DNA from: a virus
Virus record (IMG/VR): IMGVR_UViG_3300036790_000176
Span: 1-49,226 of that record
Reading direction: 5' to 3' (one strand)
DNA length: 49,226 nucleotides
The notes below the pieces were generated by a model. That model ran no database searches. It was not told where the DNA came from and saw nothing but the letters and a program-made list of their open reading frames with translations. The position numbers and the translations under genes were made by a program. Positions 24,716 through 33,500 of the stretch are shown here, piece after piece (position 1 is the first letter of the stretch; each line of letters begins with the position of its first letter).

Positions 24716-25191
24716 TATACACCTCCTGGGAATAGCGAAGAGAAGATCTGTGTTGGATTGATAGAAGAACCCGTAGTTGAGCTATTGAAGTATTGAGACG
24801 CTGACGAGGAGAAGATCTGCGATAGATACGACGCTGCGGATAACTGCTGCCCTTGAGCTGTCTGGTCCGCCGAAGCTAGGGTGGATGTAAGATTCGATGC
24901 GTTGGTGGTAGCTGCAGTACCCAAGGTCTTCCCCAGAGTGCTCGACGACCCTTCACCTGTCGAACCAAACGCCGCTTTGATCTGCCCAATGCTCGACGCG
25001 AACGTGTTTGAATTGGACGCTGTGAGAGCGCTGTTTAACGAGGTGAGATTCGATCCGCTGGCTATGCTACTAAGAGAACCTATAGCCGTAGCTCCAGCAC
25101 CGGAACTTCCGCCGAATAGCGTTGTGAATAAGCTATTCAATGCAGGGTTTGTAGCAGACATAGTGCTTGTTGATGTAGTTCCGCTAGGCAT
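24715..25191 (-). CDS. Ser/Thr/Ala-rich virion-associated protein (158 aa)
   Basis: Nearly half the residues are Ser, Thr, Ala or Gly, with a central SxxxxxxAL periodicity that could form an elongated helix bundle. The start at 25191 is chosen because AAAGGAGAGG lies just before it and it shares one base with the previous stop (TAATG). It probably belongs to the internal virion set. No domain is recognised. Confidence 0.6.
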   Translation of the reverse strand: MPSGTTSTSTMSATNPALNSLFTTLFGGSSGAGATAIGSLSSIASGSNLTSLNSALTASNSNTFASSIGQIKAAFGSTGEGSSSTLGKTLGTAATTNASNLTSTLASADQTAQGQQLSAASYLSQIFSSSASQYFNSSTTGSSINPTQIFSSLFPGGV

Positions 25192-25724
25192 TAGCCTCTC
25201 CTTTGCCATTCGTGTTTGAGTAGCCCGTAGATGTGAATATCCCACCAATCGGTGTTATACAGAAAAGCTTTTCTCATTTGCCCCTCGAATTTCATCCTCA
25301 TCAGGGAAGCTAATCGAATCGTCTTTTGATTGAAAGACGGTATGAAAGCGGTGATGCGTTGTACACCGATTTGATCGAAAGCGAACCCGAATAATTCGGC
25401 CGCAGCGTCAAGCATGGGTGATGTAGGTCCGGTGTGCAGGGTGATGAAATGTACTACAGCATTGCGGTCCCTATCCGCGTTAACGATCTGACAGAACAGT
25501 TCGTCGGGGATCTCGAAGCTGTAAGTGCCTTCGGCTAATACCCCTCGGATAAACGCGACCAGGTCCTCCTTCGCGCTATCTTCAAACGCGTAATCGGCGA
25601 GTTTGATTCTCTCCCACATTTCGAGGAATAGCTCCTCGGGCATAGTTTCACGGTTGATGGGTAAGAGTCTTTTTAATCCCAGATTATTCGCTAGTTCCTT
25701 TTGTACCGCTCTGTAATCACTCAT
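25191..25724 (-). CDS. GNAT-like virion protein, T7 gp13-type
   Basis: The 177 aa protein has the outline of the GNAT-fold proteins found beside phage internal virion genes (T7 gp13/DUF2824 type): AVVHFITLHTGP near residue 88, RITAFIPSFNQKTIRLASLM near 125, and a C-terminal IHIYGLLKHEW. Whether it binds acetyl-CoA is unclear. TAGGAGATAAC precedes the ATG. Confidence 0.5.
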   Translation of the reverse strand: MSDYRAVQKELANNLGLKRLLPINRETMPEELFLEMWERIKLADYAFEDSAKEDLVAFIRGVLAEGTYSFEIPDELFCQIVNADRDRNAVVHFITLHTGPTSPMLDAAAELFGFAFDQIGVQRITAFIPSFNQKTIRLASLMRMKFEGQMRKAFLYNTDWWDIHIYGLLKHEWQRRG

Positions 25725-25732
25725 GTTATCTC

Positions 25733-26248
25733 CTATGTGCTCGACGCGGTTGTTTCAAACCACGTATCGGGTGTGCTTACGTCACCGGATATCGAAATGC
25801 TATAGAACCAACCATTCGGTACCGACATTGCGAAACCCACAGGGGCTCCTGATACGGTTGCTGTTGCTTCATTACCCCAGGTATTCGTAGGTGGGTTTAC
25901 CGAGCCGTTAGCATAGGTTACTGTTCCAACTGAACTACCTCCAGGGGATGACCAAGACCCTTGAATGAACATTAAATTCCCCGAAGTGTTTTGATACACA
26001 GTGCCCGCGGTTCTGCTAGCTGTTTGGTCAACTTGGGTCCATGTAACTTGCGTGGGAGCCGGAGAAGAGGGTGTAGTAGGCGCGGACATTAACGCAGTCA
26101 CTTGGGTTGTTAACGTGTTGACCTGGGCTACAATAGCGTTGATGCACTGAGCTAGGATAGACCATTGTTGATTGAACCAGGTGATGCTAAAAGTACCGCC
26201 AGTAGGCGAACCGCCTGTTGGAGTTGCGGGGAGGTTATTTAGACTCAT
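25733..26248 (-). CDS. Tail/virion protein with N-terminal coiled coil (171 aa)
   Basis: The start at 26248 follows AGAGGGAGTGTGT; an upstream in-frame ATG overlaps the neighbour. Residues about 20-55 form a coiled coil (INAIVAQVNTLTTQVTALM), followed by a Pro linker and a beta-rich C-terminus (Gly, Ser, Thr, Trp), typical of trimeric tail appendages or fibre adaptors. Confidence 0.55.
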   Translation of the reverse strand: MSLNNLPATPTGGSPTGGTFSITWFNQQWSILAQCINAIVAQVNTLTTQVTALMSAPTTPSSPAPTQVTWTQVDQTASRTAGTVYQNTSGNLMFIQGSWSSPGGSSVGTVTYANGSVNPPTNTWGNEATATVSGAPVGFAMSVPNGWFYSISISGDVSTPDTWFETTASST

Positions 26249-27443
26249 ACACACTCCCTCTTGTTTCATAACACGGGTTGTATTGAGACATGCAGAGGAT
26301 GCCTGCGTTCGCGGCTATGCTGAGGACTAATTTATGTATCTCCCCATTGGTCTCCACGTCAAACACCATAGTAGATGGGATCCCCGTATCGTCGTTTGAA
26401 GCATCGCGGGTTTTAGTATCAGTACGTGTTACAACAACGTCTGAGATAATCCCTGTGGATGTCAACGTTGCGGTTACCTCTCCATAACACTCTGTACGCA
26501 TGAACATACGGTTAGCATAGGTGTACGAAGAAGGGTTACCAAAATCATGCATTTTAGTCCACGATGCAGGCGCTTCACTTGCTAGAGAAGCTAGGGATTG
26601 TATTACGTAGTTGAAGGGCAAGGGCAGAGAAGACCCTGGTAGAACCCACGCTCCCGACAAACCGAACAATACACCTTGGGTTGCTCCGGTGAGCGTAAAT
26701 GCGGGAGTGATGGAGAACCCGGTATATATCAACGTAACAGATTGTGTTAACCCATGGTCCGAGGTTATGCTGATACCAGGGTTGTATGTGTTGATCCCTC
26801 GAAATGTCGAATTGCATGTAACCTGAAAGGTAAAATCATCTCCAACACCTATCGTAGCGGGGAGAGTGGGTAATCCTGTTAGGGTGAAGTCCGTAGGGAT
26901 TAAATCGATGGTGTCAATAACAACAGGTATCGAACCGGTATTAGTCACCGTGATTGTGGAAGGCGCGGATGACGTACCTATCTTCAAAGAGCCGAAGTCG
27001 ATTGATGAAGGAGCAACTGTCCAACTTTCCGTACCTTCCCCAATAACCGTAGCCACCAAAGTAGGCCCGCCGGGGAACGGGGTGTTGTTGGGGGTCCAAC
27101 CTCCTGAAACAGATATCCCTGCGGCCAGGCACGTTGCCGTTACGCTGCCTAAAGTAGCCGTAGCGATAAACGTTACGGTCATGGTGTATATCACGTCTGT
27201 GTTCAACGCGTATATAGGGAAATCCCCGGCCATGGCCAATGGACTCACTACCGTGCCGGCTTGAGTGATAACAAACGTGAATCTGGAATCTGAGGTGTTT
27301 ATCTGACAAGCACCCCAGCCACCACCACCAGTAAACTCCAAGGTCATGGCTTGGGTGGGAGCTGTAGTATCCTCCAACACAGTGCCGAAGTTCAACCCAA
27401 AGGGGGTAATTGTTAGCTCGTCTAGTGTTATCTGCGATCCCAT
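26235..27443 (-). CDS. Virion protein with Hydin/ASH-like Ig domains (402 aa)
   Basis: Residues about 1-130 and 140-250 form two Ig-like repeats. The second carries the ASH (Hydin/SPD-2) signature, with IDFGSLKIGTSS and ITVTNTGSIPVVI strands. The C-terminal part (about 255-400) is another beta-rich domain. Such domains are common on phage surfaces and in extracellular bacterial proteins and may bind the host surface. AAAGGGGATAGTT precedes the ATG. Confidence 0.6.
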   Translation of the reverse strand: MGSQITLDELTITPFGLNFGTVLEDTTAPTQAMTLEFTGGGGWGACQINTSDSRFTFVITQAGTVVSPLAMAGDFPIYALNTDVIYTMTVTFIATATLGSVTATCLAAGISVSGGWTPNNTPFPGGPTLVATVIGEGTESWTVAPSSIDFGSLKIGTSSAPSTITVTNTGSIPVVIDTIDLIPTDFTLTGLPTLPATIGVGDDFTFQVTCNSTFRGINTYNPGISITSDHGLTQSVTLIYTGFSITPAFTLTGATQGVLFGLSGAWVLPGSSLPLPFNYVIQSLASLASEAPASWTKMHDFGNPSSYTYANRMFMRTECYGEVTATLTSTGIISDVVVTRTDTKTRDASNDDTGIPSTMVFDVETNGEIHKLVLSIAANAGILCMSQYNPCYETRGSVYESK

Positions 27444-27456
27444 AACTATCCCCTTT

Positions 27457-29328
27457 CTAGGTCAAGTATACCTGTTCAACGAATTGTAAATCGTAAGCGC
27501 CTGAAGTTGCTGTGTCTGGAGGATTCCACGCAAAGCGTGTCCAGCATCCGTCGGCAATGTTCAACACCCAAGCAACGTTAGCGCCGGGAATGGTTATCAT
27601 ATATGCGATGAAAGGGAAGCCGTTGTCCAGCACGGGAGTTATAATCCCTCGAACCTGATTCACACCGGATGCGTTATTGAGGTCGTTGAAGAACTCGGCA
27701 TTGCACTTCCCGTCCATTATCGGGGTTAGATTATTCCCGTCAAACGAATACACGTCATAATTCCCGATGAACCTGTCGATGTTTTTATACGAGGCCAGGC
27801 TGTAAGGGTAAACACACCCTTCCCCCTTGGGGGCGGTTTGGATATTGTACAAAGCAAACGGTTCCGCCGACTGACCCGTAGGTACCGCAGTGGTTATACC
27901 ATTGGTGCGGTACACGTAAGAGTAATACCCGATGGTGGATAAACCCGTGATGTTATCCGGAACATCCGGTATCTCGGATTGAAACGCGTCCGAGGATAAA
28001 AGCGCAGGGTTCCATTCGTTGAAGTTATCTACATCCGATCCTCGCAATCTCTGCGGATATGTGATAGCTCCGGGTTGCGTGGGGTCCGGTTCAGTCCAAT
28101 ATGCTCCGAGCAGCTGTCCTGCGTTGGCGGTTAGGAATCGACAAGCGCCAGGTACATTGCCCGCGATTTTTAAAGACGACTCGCCATCGGAGTACATCAA
28201 GGGCACGGAGCCGTTGCAGAAATAAACGCAGTTCTGGGCTTTCAATACCGCATAAGGCAATCCCGTGGAGCCTGAACCACCTAAACTGGAAATTGTTGTA
28301 CCCACGATATCTACCGTTGCCCCAGTGCCCGTGCCCCCGGAAGTGGGGAGGTTATTAGCTGTTGTATAACCGGATCCAGGATCGTCTAGAACAGCGGATG
28401 TAATACCTCCGGTAGTGGGAGCCGAAACACCCGTGATGTTAAACAATGCGCCGGTACCAGTACCTCCCGTTACGGGGATACTAGTGGCTATGGAATACCC
28501 TGCCCCACCGTCCAATACGATGTATCCGGTTATAATCCCTCCAGCTACCGAGGTTACTTGTATAACCGATCCCCCGCCGGGCGCTTGAGTCAGGGTAAGA
28601 GTATCTCCTACAGCGTACCCCGCGCCCCCAAAGTTCAGGGTGGTATTGGTAATCACACCCCCTGAAGCTATGCTGAAAACAGCTCCAGTACCAGTACCAC
28701 CTGTGGCCCCAACGCCGGTAGCGGAAGTGTATAAACTACCCGAATTGACAATAGTCACGGTGCCGATAGGACCAGTAGCGCCTCCGCCTGTGATCGTGTT
28801 TACGACAACCTGCGCGGTGTTAGAACTCCCGCTTTGTATGAGGTTTAAAACATCGCCAGGGGTGTAACCCGTTCCCGCACTGGATATCAGGGTGACGGCA
28901 GTCACAGGACCTGAAGCTATTGCGGTAACGATCATTGTGCCGTTTACTGATCCATCCTGCAGTATATCCAGTTGATCGTTTACCGAATAACCCTGACCGC
29001 CGTTTACCAATTCTGCGGTTTGGATATACACAGGTAGTGATAATACATTGAACGTGGGGCCCGGTGTGATCATATACACATTGGCTCGGGTCCACAGCAT
29101 CGTGTGGAAGAAATTCTCACTATCTTCAAACGACGTCATGTTCAAAGGGCTGTTACCGTCGGGAGGTGAAAATTGCCCCGCTATATCCAAACCAGGGCGG
29201 GTCCGTAAACGCCCTTTCCAACTGATAAAATTCACCACATCCTCGAACCCTTGAGGGTCAACAGTTGGGGGGATATCGGTAGTGATGCCATGAAAAGGCC
29301 CGGCGATAGTTGTTCTGTTAACCGCCAT
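27457..29328 (-). CDS. Tail/neck protein with tandem GxGY beta repeats (623 aa)
   Basis: The N-terminus (PFHGITTDIPP, FEDVVNFISWKGRLRTRPGL) and C-terminus (DRFIGNYDVYSFDG, LNIADGCWTRF) look like the podovirus tail protein that closes the tube, with a beta-propeller-like body. Inserted at about residues 105-345 are tandem repeats of GGxGYxxGDxL and GGTGTGA, giving a Gly/Thr-rich beta structure. The repeats may be a surface decoration. The start shares one base with the previous stop after GGAGG. Confidence 0.65.
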   Translation of the reverse strand: MAVNRTTIAGPFHGITTDIPPTVDPQGFEDVVNFISWKGRLRTRPGLDIAGQFSPPDGNSPLNMTSFEDSENFFHTMLWTRANVYMITPGPTFNVLSLPVYIQTAELVNGGQGYSVNDQLDILQDGSVNGTMIVTAIASGPVTAVTLISSAGTGYTPGDVLNLIQSGSSNTAQVVVNTITGGGATGPIGTVTIVNSGSLYTSATGVGATGGTGTGAVFSIASGGVITNTTLNFGGAGYAVGDTLTLTQAPGGGSVIQVTSVAGGIITGYIVLDGGAGYSIATSIPVTGGTGTGALFNITGVSAPTTGGITSAVLDDPGSGYTTANNLPTSGGTGTGATVDIVGTTISSLGGSGSTGLPYAVLKAQNCVYFCNGSVPLMYSDGESSLKIAGNVPGACRFLTANAGQLLGAYWTEPDPTQPGAITYPQRLRGSDVDNFNEWNPALLSSDAFQSEIPDVPDNITGLSTIGYYSYVYRTNGITTAVPTGQSAEPFALYNIQTAPKGEGCVYPYSLASYKNIDRFIGNYDVYSFDGNNLTPIMDGKCNAEFFNDLNNASGVNQVRGIITPVLDNGFPFIAYMITIPGANVAWVLNIADGCWTRFAWNPPDTATSGAYDLQFVEQVYLT

Positions 29329-30287
29329 TATCGCCTCCTCGTATACGGCTGGGTCTGGCCTTTTGGTTGCATACCCCAGTCTTTAAACTGAGACGATGCT
29401 ACTAACCGGTTTTGCAGATTAGCGATCATACCCGGCGTGAACTTACCACTAGGATCCGTATAACCATAAAGCAGACTCTGAATAGCATGAGCTTTGTCTT
29501 CTTCCTGTAAGTTGGCGTGCCCTCGTACCGTAGCGGCGTATTCCATAGCCTCCACCCAATCGAGGGGTAGGAGATTCTCCGTGTCTTCAATGGGGTAATC
29601 AACAACGGGATTCATCCACGTATCCAAAACACAGGTATAAGGACCGTTACCATCGGGCACGGGACGGAAGATGATTGAATTACCAAACTCACACCAAATA
29701 GACGGAGCTGCTTGGTTCTGAGAGTTCATACGTCTGATGTATTTGATATCCTTGGTCTCAACTGTGATCACGGTGCCGTCGGCCCGGTACAGTGTAAGCG
29801 TTTGGATCGCACGTACGAAATTCGGATACGGATACTCATCCTGTCCTTGTACAGTGTTGAAAGCGTACGTACCTTCAGTCCCGGGGAATCGATTCTCCAT
29901 CATAAGATTGATATACGCTTTGCGGAGCCATAAGGCGATGCGCGAAGGCGAGGCTAACGTTGCCGCGGTGATAGATAACGTAGCCCCCGTGCCTAAACCT
30001 CCTGTTGTTGCTAGGCCGCTCGCGGTGGTGTATCCCGCACCTCCGGTTACAATAGCCACCCCTTCGATTTCTCCCGTCTCAGATGCAGCGATGACTTCTA
30101 CCGTACCTCCAGATCCCCCACCCTGCGTTGGGGCTAGTATATCCCCGATCATGTAATTCAATCCAGGGGCGACGATCGCGGCAACGGTCATAACTCCAAC
30201 AACAGAACTACCCAGCGGCTCCGTTAGATCGGTCCGGTTTCCTAAATTAAACGCGACTTCCTGTACGCTATCACCCAACGTAGCCAT
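29328..30287 (-). CDS. Head-tail adaptor/neck protein with one GxGY insert (319 aa)
   Basis: The protein fits the podovirus adaptor position between capsid and tail. A helical core (SRIALWLRKAYINLMM near residue 112, WVEAMEYAATVRGHANLQEEDK near 245) is interrupted after about residue 30 by a Gly-rich VTGGAGYTTASGLATTGG segment like the repeats in the downstream tail protein. It starts at TAATG coupled to the upstream gene. Confidence 0.6.
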   Translation of the reverse strand: MATLGDSVQEVAFNLGNRTDLTEPLGSSVVGVMTVAAIVAPGLNYMIGDILAPTQGGGSGGTVEVIAASETGEIEGVAIVTGGAGYTTASGLATTGGLGTGATLSITAATLASPSRIALWLRKAYINLMMENRFPGTEGTYAFNTVQGQDEYPYPNFVRAIQTLTLYRADGTVITVETKDIKYIRRMNSQNQAAPSIWCEFGNSIIFRPVPDGNGPYTCVLDTWMNPVVDYPIEDTENLLPLDWVEAMEYAATVRGHANLQEEDKAHAIQSLLYGYTDPSGKFTPGMIANLQNRLVASSQFKDWGMQPKGQTQPYTRRR

Positions 30288-30529
30288 TAGAATATCACCA
30301 ACTCTCCTGGGTCTTTGAAGAAATCAGAACGCTCATCAGAACCTTCTCCGGGGGTCGCTAATACATCAGCGATGATCTTGGGGCGGTATTGGTTGTCCAG
30401 GTTATCTAAACACGTAACCGTACACAGGATCAATCCCTGCTGTCTTGCGAGTTTATCGATTGGGTACATTAACCCACATCGCTCACAACACTGCCATTGG
30501 ATTTTGTATATCCCGTTTTGTAACGGCAT
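30287..30529 (-). CDS. Small zinc-ribbon protein (80 aa)
   Basis: CCERCGLMYP and CTVTCLDNL provide two cysteine pairs, suggesting a zinc ribbon; the rest is charged. GGGGGAG precedes the ATG. It sits between the tail fibre and neck genes in the late operon. Many podoviruses have a comparable small protein of unknown role here. Confidence 0.65.
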   Translation of the reverse strand: MPLQNGIYKIQWQCCERCGLMYPIDKLARQQGLILCTVTCLDNLDNQYRPKIIADVLATPGEGSDERSDFFKDPGELVIF

Positions 30530-30547
30530 GGTTAACTCCCCCGATAT

Positions 30548-33500
30548 TTAATACGGATCGCAGCCAAAGTTGATAGAATCTCCGGAAACAGTAGTGCCGG
30601 AAAGGGTGAAGGTAGTTGCAGTGGTTGCCGTCTGCCTGATCGCATCGGTTATAGTAGTGAGATCGTTACTAAAGCAAGCGTAGCCGTTGGGTGCTGTGAT
30701 CCCTGTTGTCACCACAACAGTACACGTTCCAGCGGTTCCGGAAGTGAACGATCCTGCAGTAGCACCTCCGATCAATGAGGTGATGGAACATCCGGATGCC
30801 GTGAATTTAGTTCCGCTATGGATATACCCCGCAGCTTTGAACTGACCTGCTGTACTACCTGCAGAGCCTGTACCCGCGGCCAATACCCCCGCCGAAGCGC
30901 GCGAGAGGTTGGTATCGGACGATACTGCAGTGTTTCCAGCCAACGCGGTTGATCCGAATTGATACGATTCACCACTACCTATTTGAATACCGGTCGATGA
31001 ATTGCAGACAACAACCTCGTTGGAACCGTAGGTATAGTAGCAGAATGGAGACAACCCCGTTCCATACCCTCCGCTCCCCGGTACGAAGAACTGCCATTCG
31101 GAGGTGTTGGAGGAGTTGAGTATGTTGAATTGCACGTTCTGGCTACCGTTACCTTCGATTAGTAAAGGTGCGGGAGAAGTAGCCGTACCCGCATTTAACG
31201 TGGTAGTACCTGTAAACGTCGGACTCGGTAGAGAGCAGTTCGTGTTGTTTTGAAGGCACGGAAGGACACCACCAAAAGTAGTTCCCGAAGCGAATTGACT
31301 GACTGCCCCTGTTGCTGTGACTGAGGTGGTTGTTATCGGGATGTTAAAATCGAACGTTCCATTGGTTACATCCGCAGTGATTTCTCCGAGGTAATAATCG
31401 TCAAAGATGGTATAATTTCCGCCCGAATTGTTCTGAAGACATATAATGCAGGTATTCGGGCGTGTCGTCATCGAGATTAGCGTGTTGTATTGTGCTTTGA
31501 GATTGAAAAGCGTATTAGTCGCTGTCGTCCCGTTTTCATCTTGAATTTCGAAATCAGAGCCAGGTCCTTGTGACCCATCGTGAATGATCGTTATTGTAGT
31601 GCTCGGTATTGAGAAGTCTACGGGAGTGTTTTGTCCTTGCACGATAAAGAGGGAACTATTACTGTACTCGGAAGTAGGAGCGCCGAAGATCGTATCTCCT
31701 ATTTGAGGAGCCAACTGGTTCGGGCCTAGTTGAACACTACCACTGATACCCCCGTTTGTTCCTGTTTCGAACGCCATGGGGAGGAAGGTCACCGCAACGC
31801 TACCTGGGAGGTTGCCTGCATGGCAGTTTCCTATAATACAGTTCGAAATGACGGTTTGTGTCGGACTGGTGGCACCAAGAACCTGCCATGCGACCGGCCA
31901 TGTGGATAGGTTAGCTGTAGGCACGATAGCTGTTCCACCGATGCCCCCCTGCATTACGGTCTCCCCTAAAGGCGACGTGTAACGTGAAGTGAATGTAAGT
32001 GTCTGCGTTCCACCCGAGGCAGCGGTTACGGATATCACCGGGGACTCTTCCTGCCAGGTGCCAGCGCCTCCGAGGTAGATGTTGGTGTTGATGCTCATCG
32101 CCACACTGGACTCGGTTGCCGTGGCTGCGGTTGTCAAAACCACAGTTCCACTACCTACGCTTACAATAGCGTCGTAAGGGGGAACTCCAGGACTGATAAA
32201 CATTTGCCCGGCGACCAATCCTGTAGTCGACGATACGTTGACTGTTGTACTCCCGCTAGTGGTTGATCCCGTGAAGGTGATTGGAGCGATGAACGATCCG
32301 CTCGATGGCGAAGTGCTCAGCGTGACGACGCAGGTAGTGTTCCCCGAGGACGGGGTTTGCGACTCGCCATTGCCGCTGGCCGAGCAAGAGGTGACAGTTC
32401 CAAACGCCGTAGATACCGGAACCGTCCCGGACGTCAAAGCGTAGGAGATAGCCCCAAGCACAACACTCTTCGTACCCAATGTAGCCGTTGTGATAACCTG
32501 CGAGCTGTCCAGTAGCATACCACCATCGTTGAACTGCACTGGCCCGATGTTGTAGTCAAAGTAGCCATGCGGGGTGATAGGCGAGGCGACAAGCGAAGTA
32601 GGCGCTTGGGTAGGCGCTGCTTGCGTGGCCTGGATAACAATCCCGCCGTAGTAACCACCCACATTGCAGGCAGCGTTCCCGGTGGAATAGGTATAAGCCC
32701 CTGATGTGGGAGTTCCGGAAGACGGCAAGCAGTATGGGTTGGTCGAGGTTCCACCTACCGTATTCGTCGACGCTAGGTAAAAGCCAAGCACTTCGCCTGC
32801 ATTCACGCTCGATGTTGTGAAGTCGGTTCCCGCGGTAAAGGTCTGCACTCCAGAACTAGCGGCAACGGAAACCGACCACACATTCGTGATCGTGATTTGC
32901 GTAGTAGCTGTGTTCAGGGTGCCTGCGAAGAAGTATCCAGTCTGAGCGGACGGAGCGCTGTAGAAGTTTACCGATAGCGTTTGAGCGTTGCCGGTTGTCT
33001 CGAACACCGCCGCGGGATTGAAAAATGCATTCCCCGCAACTAGTCCGCCGTACACGCTCACTCCGATGTTGCCTGCTGTAGGATTGGCTACCGGACCAGA
33101 GGGCCAGGGGGTCTGGTGATTCTGGATCGTCGAATCGTGACCGCATTCATCGCTTGGAGCAACACACCCCCCAAAATGCAAGCTAGAAGCGTAACGAACA
33201 CTATCATCACCAATCGCATAGTCATTGAACGTTTCCGATCGAAGGTGTTTGATACCTCGCATAGTATCCAACAACACATCGTTCTCCATAACGCACGAAG
33301 TCCAGGGGCTGCCGAGATTATAACCCTGAGCGCCGCACTTCTGATATTGATAGAACCCTGTTGGCGATTGGTAAGAGACCTCATTATCCTGCTGTAACGT
33401 TAATCCTATGACACTAGGCACACTAGTAATCGTTTGAGCGTTGCTTGGGTTAAGAGCGGCGAAAGCTCCTGTTGAAGGAGTATAGACCGGGATGTTTAAC

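Noticed and set aside
28300-28900. Repetitive DNA that could be taken for a CRISPR array
   Set aside because: The repeats are in-frame protein repeats (GGTGTGA), without spacers of regular length.
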